Shown piece by piece: positions 7,930 through 17,265 of a DNA stretch of 64,000 bases (positions are counted from its first letter, which is position 1; each line of letters begins with the position of its first letter). The position numbers and the translations under genes are program-made. The stretch is from positions 1-64,000 of the forward strand of contig NZ_PPTG01000022.1 of the NCBI RefSeq assembly GCF_002954245.1, written 5' to 3'. Below the pieces are notes generated by a model, which was given only the letters and a program-made list of their open reading frames with translations, was not told the origin of the DNA and made no database searches. This DNA comes from Cryobacterium aureum (lineage in GTDB: Bacteria; Actinomycetota; Actinomycetes; Actinomycetales; Microbacteriaceae).

Positions 7930-9303
7930 CTACTCGAGCAGCAGTGCCGGTTCCTCGATGATGCTCGCGACGTCGGCGAGAAAACGGCTGGCGACATCAC
8001 CATCGACGACGCGATGGTCAAAGCTCGCACCGATCGTCGTGACGAAACGGGCGCGCACCTCACCATCGACGACCCACGGCTTCTGCTTGATCGTTCCGAG
8101 GGCCACGATTCCAGCCTCAGGAGAGTTCAGAATGGGGGTTCCGGTGTCCATGCCGAACACGCCGATATTGGTGATCGTGATCGTGCCGTTGCTCATCTCC
8201 GCCGGGCTGGTCTTGCCGTCGCGTGCGGTCATCGTGAGCTTCTCGAGCGCTGCAGCGAGTTCGAGCAGGCTCATGTCCTGCGCTTCCTTGATGTTGGGCA
8301 CGATCAGCCCGCGCGGTGTCGCCGCGGCGATGCCAAGGTTCACATAGTGGCGCACAATGATCTCCTCATCCGTGAACGTGGAGTTCACCGTGGGGTTCCG
8401 GCGCACCGCCCAGATCATGGCTTTGGCCATGATCAGCAGGGGTGACACGCGAATGCCGGCAAAGTCGGTGGAGGCCTTGAGCCTCTTGACGAACTCCATA
8501 GTGCGCGTGGCATCCACATCGACGAACAGGCTCACGTGCGGCGCGGTGAACGCACTCTTCACCATGGCCTGCGCGATGGCCTTACGCACGCCCTTCACCG
8601 GAATATGTTCGTCGCGATCGATCGGCCACTGGGGCGTTTGAATGTTGCGGAACACGCTGGCCTGGGTCGCCCCACGCAGCACGTCTTCGCGAGTCACGTC
8701 GCCGACCGGACCGGTCGCTTCGACCAGAGAGAGGTCGACGCCGAGATCCTTGGCGAGCTTACGAATCGGCGGCTTGGCCATGACCGGTCCAGCGGATGCC
8801 GACCGACGAGTCGGCTCCAGCGGCTCGGCCCGAACGCGCACCGCTGGCTCGGGCGCGAGCGTCTCGTGGGCAACGTTCGCACCGGTGTGCCGGCGACGCC
8901 GTGTCGGCATCGTGGCGGCGGCACCGCGGCCGACGAGTACGGGTTCGGGTGCCTCGTCGCTGATGCTGCTGCTGGTGTCCTCAACCAGCGCAGTGGCGAC
9001 CAGCGTGGTCGTGTTGGCTGTCTGCGCAGCGGATGCGGCGGCATCCGCTGTCGTCGCGTCGCTGCCTGAATTAATAGTGATGATCAACGTACCCACGTCG
9101 ACGGTCGTACCCGCCGCGACGAGAATTTCACCGACGACGCCCACGAACGGAGACGGCAGCTCGACCAGGGATTTGGCCGTTTCGATCTCGACCAGCACCT
9201 GGTTGATCGTCACGGTGTCGCCCGGAGCGACCTTCCACTCGACGATTTCGGCCTCGGTCAGGCCTTCGCCGACATCGGGGAGGGTGAATTTAGAAACGCT
9301 CAT
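7930..9303 (-). CDS. bkdC: Dihydrolipoamide acyltransferase E2 of branched-chain 2-oxoacid dehydrogenase
   Basis: A 457-residue E2. The N-terminal lipoyl domain (1-75) has the lipoyl lysine in IETAKSLVE (Lys44). An Ala/Thr-rich linker is followed by a peripheral subunit-binding domain near 160-200 ([30 protein letters not shown]). The C-terminal catalytic domain carries the HRVVDGD active-site motif. It transfers acyl groups from E1 to CoA. The frame is open 13 codons further upstream, but [15 protein letters not shown] is the family start. It is the last gene of the operon, 22 bases after E1-beta. Branched-chain oxoacids are likelier than pyruvate given the E1 heterotetramer type. Confidence 0.9.
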   Translation of the reverse strand: MSVSKFTLPDVGEGLTEAEIVEWKVAPGDTVTINQVLVEIETAKSLVELPSPFVGVVGEILVAAGTTVDVGTLIITINSGSDATTADAAASAAQTANTTTLVATALVEDTSSSISDEAPEPVLVGRGAAATMPTRRRRHTGANVAHETLAPEPAVRVRAEPLEPTRRSASAGPVMAKPPIRKLAKDLGVDLSLVEATGPVGDVTREDVLRGATQASVFRNIQTPQWPIDRDEHIPVKGVRKAIAQAMVKSAFTAPHVSLFVDVDATRTMEFVKRLKASTDFAGIRVSPLLIMAKAMIWAVRRNPTVNSTFTDEEIIVRHYVNLGIAAATPRGLIVPNIKEAQDMSLLELAAALEKLTMTARDGKTSPAEMSNGTITITNIGVFGMDTGTPILNSPEAGIVALGTIKQKPWVVDGEVRARFVTTIGASFDHRVVDGDVASRFLADVASIIEEPALLLE

Positions 9304-9325
9304 AAGAGGCCTTTCCTGACGTTCA

Positions 9326-10330
9326 TTAGTAAGCCAGAGCACGGTCGACGGCTTCGAGCACCCGGTCGGGGCTCGGCAGAAAGTGCGTCTCGACGGCGGC
9401 CGGCGGAAAGGGGGTGTCGAAGCCGGACACCCGCAGCACGGGTGCTTCGAGCGTGTAGAACGCGCGCTCGGCGACCGTGGCGGCGATCTCGCTGCCGACG
9501 CTGACGAAGCCGGGGGCTTCCTGGCTAACCACGAGGCGGCCGGTCTTCTGAACCGAGCCGAGGATCGGACCGTAGTCGATCGGCGAGATCGAGCGCAGGT
9601 CGATCACCTCGAGGCTGATGCCCTCGGTGGCGGCGAGTTCGGCGGCCTGCAGCAGCACGCTGACCATGGCGCCGTGGCCGACGACGGTCACGTCGAGACC
9701 GGCCCGCACCACGCGACTGGCGTGCAGCGGGGTTCCGCTCTCGCCGAAACGTACCTCGCCCTTGGGCCAGTAGCGGCTCTTCGGCTCGAAGAAGATCACC
9801 GGGTCGTCACTCTTGATTGCTTCCTGCATCATCCAGTAGGCGTCGTGCGGGTTGGACGGACTGACCACTCGCAGACCGGGGGTGTGCGCGAAGTACGCTT
9901 CCGGGCTCTCCTGGTGGTGCTCGATCGAGCCGATGTGCCCACCGTACGGAATACGAATGACGACCGGCATGATGAGACCGCCCTCATGGCGATTGCGCAT
10001 GCGGGCCAGCTGGCTGGTGATCTGGTCGAAGCCGGGAAAAACGAATCCGTCGAACTGGATCTCGCACACCGGACGAAACCCGCGCATGGCCAAGCCGATG
10101 GCCGTGCCAATAATGCCGGACTCGGCCAGCGGCGTATCAAGAACCCGCTTGTCGCCGAATTCGGCGATGAGGCCCTCCGTGACTCGAAAAACGCCGCCGA
10201 GCGGGCCGATGTCCTCGCCCATCAGAAGCACTTTCGAGTCACCCTGCATGGCTTTGCGCAGCCCGGCATTGAGAGCCTTCGTCATAGGCAGCGAAGCGGA
10301 TGCCACGCTCGTGTCGGTCGCAACAGTCAT
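9326..10330 (-). CDS. bkdB: 2-oxoacid dehydrogenase E1 component, beta subunit
   Basis: A 334-residue transketolase-like beta subunit with the typical [18 protein letters not shown] and [13 protein letters not shown] motifs and a C-terminal transketolase domain. With the alpha subunit it forms a thiamine-diphosphate-dependent alpha2beta2 E1 that decarboxylates branched-chain 2-oxoacids. Its start overlaps the stop of the E1-alpha gene by one base, indicating coupled translation. Substrate assignment (branched-chain rather than pyruvate) is by similarity and by the upstream aminotransferase. Confidence 0.9.
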   Translation of the reverse strand: MTVATDTSVASASLPMTKALNAGLRKAMQGDSKVLLMGEDIGPLGGVFRVTEGLIAEFGDKRVLDTPLAESGIIGTAIGLAMRGFRPVCEIQFDGFVFPGFDQITSQLARMRNRHEGGLIMPVVIRIPYGGHIGSIEHHQESPEAYFAHTPGLRVVSPSNPHDAYWMMQEAIKSDDPVIFFEPKSRYWPKGEVRFGESGTPLHASRVVRAGLDVTVVGHGAMVSVLLQAAELAATEGISLEVIDLRSISPIDYGPILGSVQKTGRLVVSQEAPGFVSVGSEIAATVAERAFYTLEAPVLRVSGFDTPFPPAAVETHFLPSPDRVLEAVDRALAY

Positions 10331-11523
10331 CAGTTCTTACCCTCGTCAAAAGACGCTTCGTAGCGTTCCAGCCAGGCTTTTTGCTCAGCCACGAGCGGAT
10401 GCGGTTCGGCGTAGACGTTGTCGAAGATCACCGATTGCTCCGGGCCGGTGATTTCCAGAGCGCGACGACGGGCATCGGCGGCGAAGTCGGCGGCTTCTTC
10501 GTCGACGGCGTCGAGGAATTCCTGCTCGATGCCCCGGCCCTGCAGATAGCTGCGAAAGCGCACGATCGGGTCGCGGGCCACCCAGTAGGCAAGCTCCTCT
10601 GGGTCGCGGTACTTGGTGGGGTCGTCGGCGGTGGTGTGTGCGCCGACCCGGTAGGTGAGTGCCTCGATCAGGGACGGGCCCTGGCCGGCGCGGGCGTCAT
10701 CCATCGACTTCGCCGTGACAGCAAAGCTCGCGAGCACATCGTTGCCGTCGATCTGGGTGCCCGGCATGCCGAAGCCGCCGGCGCGCAGGTAGAGCGGTGT
10801 GCGCGACTGACGTGCGACGGGCACCGAGATGGCCCAATGGTTGTTCTGCAGAAAGAACACCTGCGGGGTCTGGTAGCTCGCCGCGAAGACGAGCGCCTCG
10901 TTGGCGTCGCCCTGAGACGAGGCGCCGTCGCCGTAATAGACGATGACGGCCTGGTCGGTCTCCGGGTTGCCGGTCGCGGTCGACCCGTCGAGCTGCATTC
11001 CCATGGCATAGCCGGTGGAGTGCAAGGTCTGTGAGGCGAGAACGAGGGTATAGAGGTGAAAGTTTCCGTGCTCTTCGGGCACCCAGCCGCCGAGGGTGAC
11101 TCCGCGTAGCATGCGCAGGATGTCCACAACGTCGAGGCCGCGGATCATGCCGACAACGTGCTCCCGGTAGGAGGGGAATACGTGGTCCTGGGGGCGCGTG
11201 GCGTAGGCGGACCCGACCTGGGCGGCTTCCTGGCCGTGGCTTGGAACCCACAGGGCCAGCTGACCCTGACGCTGCAGGTTGGCCGCCTCGGTATCGAACT
11301 TACGCACCACGACCATGTCGCGATAAAACCTTCGGTGGTCGGCCTCGGTGAGTCGGTCGAGGAAGGGAAGAAACTCCTCGGCAGCGGCGTTCGGTTCGAA
11401 CGCGCCGTTCGGAGAGATCATCCGCACGCAAGTCTCGGCCCCGTCGAGGCCGAAGGGAGCAGTTGCTGCCGGGGTGCGCGCTGCAATGCGTGGCGCAGTC
11501 GCGTCGTTTCGGGTGGCTGACAC
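10330..11523 (-). CDS. bkdA: 2-oxoacid dehydrogenase E1 component, alpha subunit
   Basis: A 397-residue thiamine diphosphate enzyme. The ThDP/Mg binding motif GDGASSQGDANEALVFAA lies in the middle and is followed by the conserved FFLQNNHWAISVP. The C-terminal part holds TYRVGAHTTADDPTKYR, the phosphorylation-loop-like region of E1-alpha. It decarboxylates the 2-oxoacid and passes the acyl group to lipoyl-E2. The first 30 or so residues (Ala/Thr-rich) are poorly conserved, so the exact start is uncertain. It is only 4 bases downstream of the aminotransferase gene, in one operon with E1-beta and E2. Confidence 0.9.
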   Translation of the reverse strand: MSATRNDATAPRIAARTPAATAPFGLDGAETCVRMISPNGAFEPNAAAEEFLPFLDRLTEADHRRFYRDMVVVRKFDTEAANLQRQGQLALWVPSHGQEAAQVGSAYATRPQDHVFPSYREHVVGMIRGLDVVDILRMLRGVTLGGWVPEEHGNFHLYTLVLASQTLHSTGYAMGMQLDGSTATGNPETDQAVIVYYGDGASSQGDANEALVFAASYQTPQVFFLQNNHWAISVPVARQSRTPLYLRAGGFGMPGTQIDGNDVLASFAVTAKSMDDARAGQGPSLIEALTYRVGAHTTADDPTKYRDPEELAYWVARDPIVRFRSYLQGRGIEQEFLDAVDEEAADFAADARRRALEITGPEQSVIFDNVYAEPHPLVAEQKAWLERYEASFDEGKN

Positions 11524-11527
11524 CGTA

Positions 11528-12634
11528 CTAACCTATCTTCCGAGCTGGGTGATCGGCAGGAAGAGCGTCGACAAGATCCGCGCTCTTTAATAGGAGTGTC
11601 GACACAGCCTGCTCCTCACCGATCGAGACCCGAATACCTTCGGGCGCGAATGGGCGCACGACCAGGCCGGCCTCACTGAGCGCCTCGGCCACAGCGGTCG
11701 TTTCAGCGCCGGTCGGCAGCCACAGAAAGTTCCCGTGGGGCGCAGGGATGTTCCAGCCCTGGCGGGTCAGCGCCTGCCAGGTCGCATCACGACGCGCGGT
11801 GATGACGCGAACCCGCTCGAGCAGTTCTTTCTCGGCTTTGAGTGAGGCGATCGCGCCGGCTGCGGCCTGCGCGGTCACCGACAGTGGAATCGCGGTCGAT
11901 CGGGCGGCGTTCAGAATGTCCACCGGGCCGAGCGCATAGCCGACCCGCAGCCCGGCGAGGCCGTAGGCCTTGGATAAGGTGCGCAGGACGACCAGATTGG
12001 GGTAGCGGGCGAGCAGCGGCGGGCCCGCCACAGCATCCGCTTGGGTGACAAATTCGATATATGCCTCATCGAGAATGACCAGCAGGTCGGTCGGGACGAC
12101 GGCCATGAAGGCCTCGAATTCGTCCGTGGTGACGATCGTTCCGGTGGGATTGTTCGGTGAGCAGACGATGACGACCCGGGTGTTGTCGCTGATCGCGGCG
12201 GCCATTTCGGGCAGATCGTGACCGTGATCGGTGCGATTGGGCACGCACACGCTGGTAGCACCGGTGACGGTCACGAGGGACGGGTAGGCCTCAAATGACC
12301 GCCAGGAGTAGAGCACCTCATCGCCGGGCCCGGCGGCAGCGAGAATGAGCTGGGCCAGCAGGGCCACCGAGCCGGCGCCGACGTGCACCTGGTCGACGCC
12401 GAGGCTGTACTTGGCGGCGAGGCGTTCGCGCAGAACCAGAGCCGAGGCATCCGGGTAGCGGTTGTAGGCCGTTTCGGCCGTGACCGCCGCGATTACCCCG
12501 GGCAACGGGTCGAACGGGTTCTCATTGCTGGAGAGTTTGAAGGCACTGGCGTCGGCCGGTTTGCCCTGCTTATAGGCCGGGAGGGCAATGATCTCCGGGC
12601 GCAGTCGGACTGAGGGGCGGTCTGAGAGGCTCAC
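11528..12634 (-). CDS. pat: Histidinol-phosphate/aromatic aminotransferase family (Pat-like)
   Basis: A 368-residue class I/II PLP aminotransferase. It has [11 protein letters not shown] near the start, the Asn/Asp pair in [10 protein letters not shown] and ILDEAYIEF, and the PLP lysine in [18 protein letters not shown]. The family includes HisC and the actinobacterial phenylalanine aminotransferase Pat. The start [24 protein letters not shown] matches Pat proteins. It is the first gene of the bkd operon (4-base gap), which suggests it supplies or removes amino groups from keto acids related to the dehydrogenase. A biosynthetic HisC elsewhere is expected; I favour Pat. Confidence 0.82.
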   Translation of the reverse strand: MSLSDRPSVRLRPEIIALPAYKQGKPADASAFKLSSNENPFDPLPGVIAAVTAETAYNRYPDASALVLRERLAAKYSLGVDQVHVGAGSVALLAQLILAAAGPGDEVLYSWRSFEAYPSLVTVTGATSVCVPNRTDHGHDLPEMAAAISDNTRVVIVCSPNNPTGTIVTTDEFEAFMAVVPTDLLVILDEAYIEFVTQADAVAGPPLLARYPNLVVLRTLSKAYGLAGLRVGYALGPVDILNAARSTAIPLSVTAQAAAGAIASLKAEKELLERVRVITARRDATWQALTRQGWNIPAPHGNFLWLPTGAETTAVAEALSEAGLVVRPFAPEGIRVSIGEEQAVSTLLLKSADLVDALPADHPARKIG

Positions 12635-12737
12635 TCGGTGAGTCTACGCCCGGATATATTCGCGGTTGAGAATGAATGTTCGCCTGACTTTCGGCCGCCA
12701 CGGCCTACTTCGCGCGAGCCGGTGAGATAGTAGGGGC

Positions 12738-13130
12738 ATGGCCAGATTCCTGATCCAACTGATCGTCAACGCGGTAGCCCTGTGGTTCACCGCCCTGCTC
12801 GTGGCGGGGGTGCACGTCACGCCGTATGCGCCGGATGCCGGCGCCCGCGTGCTCACCTATCTTCTGATAGCGCTCATCTTTGGATTCGTGAACACCGTTG
12901 TCGGCGGGGTGCTGCGCGTCGTTGCATTTCCGCTCTACATATTGACGCTCGGACTGTTCGCGCTGATCGTCAACGGTCTGCTCCTGCTGCTCGTGGGTTG
13001 GCTTTCCGGCTTCCTGGGCTTCGGTCTCGTCGTTGACAGCTTCTGGTGGGGCGTACTGGGTGCCCTGGTACTCGGCATCATCTCGTGGCTGCTCGGGCTC
13101 ATTCTGCGCCCGGTCACCGCGCGCGACTGA
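12738..13130 (+). CDS. Phage holin family (DUF) small membrane protein
   Basis: A 130-residue protein with four hydrophobic helices (ARFLIQLIVNAVALWFTALLVAGV, YLLIALIFGFVNTVVGGVLRVVAFPLYIL, LFALIVNGLLLLLVGWLSGFLG, FWWGVLGALVLGIISWLLGLIL). It matches the widespread phage-holin-4-2/YvlD-like family of chromosomal membrane proteins. There are no phage genes around, so this is not a prophage remnant. The cellular role is unknown. It is divergent from the aminotransferase gene and convergent with the hydrolase gene, whose stop is 16 bases away. Confidence 0.85.
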   Translation: MARFLIQLIVNAVALWFTALLVAGVHVTPYAPDAGARVLTYLLIALIFGFVNTVVGGVLRVVAFPLYILTLGLFALIVNGLLLLLVGWLSGFLGFGLVVDSFWWGVLGALVLGIISWLLGLILRPVTARD

Positions 13131-13145
13131 GCGGGCCAGGAGACA

Positions 13146-14612
13146 CTACTGCGGCGCTGGCCCTTCCGGCACGCGGATGCCGCGCCACAAGACCGCCTCG
13201 CCGGGCGCGCTCCCGAGAATGTCGGTCACGGTGTCGCGAAAGCCCTGCAGGTTCTCTTCAGGGGAGGCATCAATGAGCCGCGCTGTCTCGCGGTAGGTGG
13301 CGAGGTTGTGAGCCGGCAGTGCATCCCCAGCGGGTAGGAGTTCGGAGGCAAAGGCCTCACGGCGCACGGTCACGCGGTCGTCGGAGTCGACCAGGCTGTC
13401 TCCGCCCATCGCGGTCACCACGTCATTTGTGTGCTCCACGGTGAGTGTTGCGACACCCGCCGGCACGGGCACCTTGGATTCGGGCGCCCCAAAGGTGGCC
13501 ACCGCCTGCACGTCGAACCAGCTATAGGCAGCCACCTGAGTGGCGACCAGGCCGCCCTGGGAATGCCCGGCAAGGACAACCGGATCGGACGGTGCGATTC
13601 CGGCCGCCTTCATGGCGCTAATCACGGCCTCGAACGAACCTGCATTCTGCCCGGCCATCGCGGTGATGTTTGCGGTGAGATCCCAGGGCTCCTTTTTTGC
13701 GACGGCATCCCATTCAACGGTTCCACTGATGTAGACCGCCCACGACGGATGCTCGGCGTCGCCATAATTCTCAATGAGCACCTGCGGCTTCCCCGCGGCG
13801 GTCTTCGGGATTCGCGCAGCAAGGTCGCGGACACCAGTCGGTGGCGTCGGTCGGGTTGGAGTTCCCACTGCAGCAACGCTCACCGGACTTTCCCGGAACA
13901 AGCCTTCGTTGCGCGCTACGGCCAAAACGCCGAGCGCTGTGCTTGAGATGCCGATCACACCCAGACCTTCGTCACCGAAAACCCGACCAACAGAACGCGG
14001 TGTACCGGCCAGGCCCGCGGTTACGTCGTCGAGCGACGAGGCCGCAACTCGTACGAGGGCTACCACGTTCGGGTTCGTGAGTAGCCGGGGGTCGAGCTCG
14101 TCCGTACCATTGCGGGCGACCTGCGATCGGGATGGCGAACCTAGGCTTCCATGAAGCCGTATGTGCCCGACGCTGGCAACACCGGCCATGGAGACACCGA
14201 GCGGCGTGCCTGCAAGGGCAAAAAGGCCACCTCGAAGAAGCCGGCCCAAGCCATACGCGAGATCTGCGGCACCCATCAATGCAGCCTCCTGGGCGACACG
14301 TTCAACGTAGCCGTAACTTCTGGCCGCTGCAACGAGATTGTCTGCGATAGCACCGCAGTATTCGTGAAGGTATTTCAGTCGACTAGCCACCTGGAGCAGA
14401 TCCGGCCAGGGATCCTGGCCCAGCCAGTTCGCCGGCCAGTACGGGTCCAAATAGCGGATCCGATGCGCGCGACCTACCCAATCGGCCAGATCATCTCGCA
14501 GAACGTTCAGGAACTGTGCCTGGGCCAACACTTCATCGGTGGCAACGATGGTCGTACCTCCGACCGAGACGGTCAGGTCGCCGTCAGCGAGGCCGTCCCT
14601 CACGCCGGACAC
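13146..14612 (-). CDS. Uncharacterised protein with C-terminal alpha/beta-hydrolase domain
   Basis: A 488-residue protein. Residues about 25-140 are helical with tryptophans (DLADWVGRAH, YWPANWLGQDPWPDLLQVASRL). The middle has glycine-rich helices, and the C-terminal third is an alpha/beta-hydrolase. The nucleophile elbow is GHSQGGL (Ser351), and possible acid and base residues lie in NDVVTAMGG and LPAHNLATY. A lipase/esterase activity is plausible. It overlaps by 13 bases the small gene upstream, so the two are translated together. The helical N-terminus plus a small helical partner resembles type VII-like secreted substrates, but this is inference. No signal peptide is seen. Confidence 0.7.
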   Translation of the reverse strand: MSGVRDGLADGDLTVSVGGTTIVATDEVLAQAQFLNVLRDDLADWVGRAHRIRYLDPYWPANWLGQDPWPDLLQVASRLKYLHEYCGAIADNLVAAARSYGYVERVAQEAALMGAADLAYGLGRLLRGGLFALAGTPLGVSMAGVASVGHIRLHGSLGSPSRSQVARNGTDELDPRLLTNPNVVALVRVAASSLDDVTAGLAGTPRSVGRVFGDEGLGVIGISSTALGVLAVARNEGLFRESPVSVAAVGTPTRPTPPTGVRDLAARIPKTAAGKPQVLIENYGDAEHPSWAVYISGTVEWDAVAKKEPWDLTANITAMAGQNAGSFEAVISAMKAAGIAPSDPVVLAGHSQGGLVATQVAAYSWFDVQAVATFGAPESKVPVPAGVATLTVEHTNDVVTAMGGDSLVDSDDRVTVRREAFASELLPAGDALPAHNLATYRETARLIDASPEENLQGFRDTVTDILGSAPGEAVLWRGIRVPEGPAPQ

Positions 14613-14890
14613 AGCTCCTCCTCGACGTAGATCTGTTTTCGCACGCTCGCCAGCGCCTCATGCAGGTAGTGCAGCACAACATCGATGTGTTGCACGATGT
14701 CTACGACGCAGCCCGAATAGGCCCGCTGAGATTTGGAACTCCAGAATTCGCTCGGGTCCAGGGCGAGCAGCTGGCGACGTTTGCCCTCGATCTCGGCACG
14801 CAGGCCGAGCAGAAGATCGCGCTGGGAATGCATCATCGCCAGGTGCTCAGGACTATATGGCCCACCCGACATCCGCCCCACTGCGTCCAT
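14600..14890 (-). CDS. Small helical protein, partner of the downstream hydrolase (WXG100-like?)
   Basis: A 96-residue mainly helical protein: a first helix around EHLAMMHSQRDLLLGLRAEIEGKRRQLL, a turn with DPSEFWSSKSQRAY, and a second long helix (VVDIVQHIDVVLHYLHEAL). Size and helix-turn-helix shape with a central Trp recall WXG100/ESAT-6-like proteins, although the Gly of WxG is replaced by Ser. It has no TM segment or signal peptide. Its end overlaps the hydrolase gene start, so they form a two-gene unit. It is divergent from the tyrosine phosphatase gene. Function is unknown. Confidence 0.6.
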   Translation of the reverse strand: MDAVGRMSGGPYSPEHLAMMHSQRDLLLGLRAEIEGKRRQLLALDPSEFWSSKSQRAYSGCVVDIVQHIDVVLHYLHEALASVRKQIYVEEELCPA

Positions 14891-15007
14891 GACACCTCCA
14901 GGTCACGACGATCGTCGCAGAATCCGCGACGCATCCGGCAGCCCGTCGCGCAATCTGTGCACAGACACCGAATACTGAGCGTGTGGAGAAGGCGAAACTG
15001 CTCCAGA

Positions 15008-15544
15008 ATGGAAGACATGCCCTTCGCGTCACTCACCCCCGACGAGTCGACGCCCTTTCGGATCATTTTCGTCTGCACCGGAAATATCTGTCGGTCGCCC
15101 ATGGCCGAAGTCGTGCTGCGCGACCTCGTCACCAAACTCGGACTCGGACGTCTCATCGCGAGCAGCTCGGCCGGCACCGGGGACTGGCATGTTGGCGAGC
15201 AAGCCGACGGTCGCACGATCACGGCGCTGGCCAAACGTGGCTACGACGGCAGCCATCATCGGGCCCGCCAGTTTGACCCGCAATGGTTCGCCGAGCACGA
15301 CCTCGTCGTCGTGCTCGACCGCAGCCAGGAGCGCATTCTGCGCAACTGGGCCCTTGAGGATCGCGATCGTGCCAAGGTACGCCTGCTGCTGAGCTTTGAC
15401 GCCGAGCAGGCCGCCCTGTTCGACGTACCGGACCCCTACTATTCCGACGATGCGTTGTTTGACGCCGTATTAGGCATGATTGAGAGGGCAAGTCACGCAC
15501 TTGTGAAACAACTTGCACCCGCAATTCGACAGGGAGTCCGATGA
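15008..15544 (+). CDS. Low-molecular-weight protein-tyrosine phosphatase
   Basis: A 178-residue LMW-PTP. The P-loop is VCTGNICRSP (about residues 20-29, Cys nucleophile), and the general acid is in DVPDPYYSDD near 140. It removes phosphate from phosphotyrosine or phosphoarginine. The frame is open 164 codons further upstream, but that part is the shadow of the divergent gene. ATG at 15008 or 15017 (MPFASLTPDES) are both possible, and neither has an ideal ribosome site. The stop overlaps the purB start by 4 bases (ATGA), so the two are co-translated. The physiological target is unknown. Confidence 0.85.
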   Translation: MEDMPFASLTPDESTPFRIIFVCTGNICRSPMAEVVLRDLVTKLGLGRLIASSSAGTGDWHVGEQADGRTITALAKRGYDGSHHRARQFDPQWFAEHDLVVVLDRSQERILRNWALEDRDRAKVRLLLSFDAEQAALFDVPDPYYSDDALFDAVLGMIERASHALVKQLAPAIRQGVR

Positions 15545-16923
15545 GTCACCTACCCGTACAGGTTCTGAGCCCGCTTGATGGCCGCTACCGAGCCGCCGTT
15601 TCTGATCTGGGCGAGTTCCTGTCCGAGGCCGGTCTCAACCGTGCTCGAGTGCGCGTGGAGGTGGAGTGGCTGATCACCCTCACCGACCGCAGCCTGTTTG
15701 GTTCCGCGCCCCTGAGTGACGAGCAGAAACTCGCCCTGCGCACGCTGGTGACCGACTTCGGTCAGCCCGAAATCGACGAACTGGCCGAGCTGGAGGCCAC
15801 CACCCGCCACGACGTGAAGGCCGTCGAATACCTCGTTCGCCGGCGCCTCGGCACACTGGGACTCGAACACATCAGTGAGCTCACCCACTTCGCGGCCACC
15901 AGCGAAGACATCAACAACCTCTCTTATGCCCTCACCGTGCGGGATGCCGTGCAGACCGTCTGGCTGCCCAAACTTCGCCTGGTCATCGAGGCCCTGCGCA
16001 GCAATGCGCTCGAATTCCGAGCGGATGCAATGCTGGCCCGCACGCACGGGCAGCCCGCGACGCCGACCACCATGGGTAAAGAACTCGCCGTGTTCGTCTA
16101 CCGCCTCGAACGCATCGTGCGGCAGATCGAGGCCGGCGAATACCTGGGCAAGTTCAGTGGCGCCACCGGTACCTTCGCCGCCCACGTGGCCGCAGACCCC
16201 TCCGTGGACTGGCCGGCCGTCTCGCGCGCGTTCGTCGAGGGCCTCGGCTTGGGTTGGAACCCCCTCACCACGCAGATTGAATCGCACGACTGGCAGGCTG
16301 AGCTGTACTCTCGCGCCTCGCACGCAAACCGCATTCTGCACAACCTAGCCACCGACATCTGGACCTATATCTCCATCGGCTATTTCCGCCAGATTCCGCA
16401 GGTCGGCGCCACCGGCTCGTCCACGATGCCGCACAAGATCAACCCGATTCGCTTCGAAAATGCCGAAGCGAACCTCGAATTGTCTTGCGCCATCCTGGAC
16501 TCGCTCGCGGCCACCCTCGTCACCAGCAGGCTGCAGCGCGACCTCACCGACTCCACCACCCAGCGCAACATCGGTGTCGGTTTCGGGCATTCGCTGCTCG
16601 CCCTCGACAACATTCTGCGCGGCCTCGGCGAGATCGACATTGACCGGGCGCTGCTGGCGAGCGACCTCGACTCCAACTGGGAGATTCTGGGCGAGGCCAT
16701 TCAGACCGTGATTCGCGCCGAGGTCTCGGCCGGGCGTTCAGCCATCGAAGACCCGTACGCGCTTCTCAAGGAGCTGACCCGCGGCAAGCGCATCACGAGC
16801 GCCGACCTGGCAGCATTCGTCTCGGCGCTCGACATCGGCACCGCAGCCAAGACCCGGCTTCTGGCACTGACCCCTGCAAGCTACGTCGGCCTCGCCGCCC
16901 CCTTGGTTGACTACCTGCCCTAG
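15541..16923 (+). CDS. purB: Adenylosuccinate lyase
   Basis: A 460-residue fumarase/aspartase-superfamily enzyme. It shows TRHDVKAVEYLVRRRL, HFAATSEDINNLSYAL, the ARTHGQPATPTTMGKE motif and the signature loop GSSTMPHKINPIRFENAEANL. It catalyses two steps of purine synthesis: SAICAR to AICAR plus fumarate, and adenylosuccinate to AMP plus fumarate. It is translationally coupled to the phosphatase gene and followed by a strong terminator. Length matches the longer proteobacterial/actinobacterial PurB class. Confidence 0.96.
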   Translation: MSHLPVQVLSPLDGRYRAAVSDLGEFLSEAGLNRARVRVEVEWLITLTDRSLFGSAPLSDEQKLALRTLVTDFGQPEIDELAELEATTRHDVKAVEYLVRRRLGTLGLEHISELTHFAATSEDINNLSYALTVRDAVQTVWLPKLRLVIEALRSNALEFRADAMLARTHGQPATPTTMGKELAVFVYRLERIVRQIEAGEYLGKFSGATGTFAAHVAADPSVDWPAVSRAFVEGLGLGWNPLTTQIESHDWQAELYSRASHANRILHNLATDIWTYISIGYFRQIPQVGATGSSTMPHKINPIRFENAEANLELSCAILDSLAATLVTSRLQRDLTDSTTQRNIGVGFGHSLLALDNILRGLGEIDIDRALLASDLDSNWEILGEAIQTVIRAEVSAGRSAIEDPYALLKELTRGKRITSADLAAFVSALDIGTAAKTRLLALTPASYVGLAAPLVDYLP

Positions 16924-16941
16924 TTTGTCGCCAACTACACG

Positions 16942-16979
16942 AAGGCACCTTCGTCCCTGTGGACGAAGGTGCCTTTTTT
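16942..16979 (+). terminator. Rho-independent terminator after purB
   Basis: Arms AAGGCACCTTCGTCC and GGACGAAGGTGCCTT (15 bp) with a 4-base loop and a TTTTTT tail. The A run on the other side of the stem may let it serve the convergent membrane-protein genes too. Confidence 0.92.
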
Positions 16980-16995
16980 GGCGTTCAAGTTCCGG

Positions 16996-17265
16996 CTAGT
17001 GCCCGTTCTGCTCGTCGAGGTCAGTCTGCTCCGAGGCGTTGGGTTTCATACCGAGCACGAGCATTGCAATCACTACGAGCGCCACGATGAACGTCACGCC
17101 GAGTCCGATGACGGAGACAATGAGTTCGCGCGTGGTGCCCAAAATGGTCAACCCGACGAACAGGGCCATCCCTGCGGAGATGGCGAGCAATTCGACCGGC
17201 TTCAGTCGATCAGAGCGGCTGGGCTGGTGCGCCGGGTTGGGGGTGTCGGGGGTCTTTTTAGTCAC
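16996..17265 (-). CDS. Hypothetical membrane protein, two helices
   Basis: An 89-residue protein starting at GTG (MTKKTPDTPNPAHQPSRSD...). It has two hydrophobic helices (VELLAISAGMALFVGLTIL and LIVSVIGLGVTFIVALVVIAMLVLGM) and an acidic C-terminus. The frame is open 24 codons further upstream, but GTG at 17265 overlaps the stop of the upstream membrane gene (GTGA). That is the usual coupled arrangement. No family function is recognised. It probably forms a two-gene membrane operon with the DUF308-like protein. Confidence 0.75.
   Translation of the reverse strand: MTKKTPDTPNPAHQPSRSDRLKPVELLAISAGMALFVGLTILGTTRELIVSVIGLGVTFIVALVVIAMLVLGMKPNASEQTDLDEQNGH

Noticed and set aside
12738..13130. Holin-like gene as prophage evidence
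   Set aside because: No integrase, capsid, portal or lysin genes are nearby. Holin-like membrane proteins of this family are common in non-phage actinobacterial loci.
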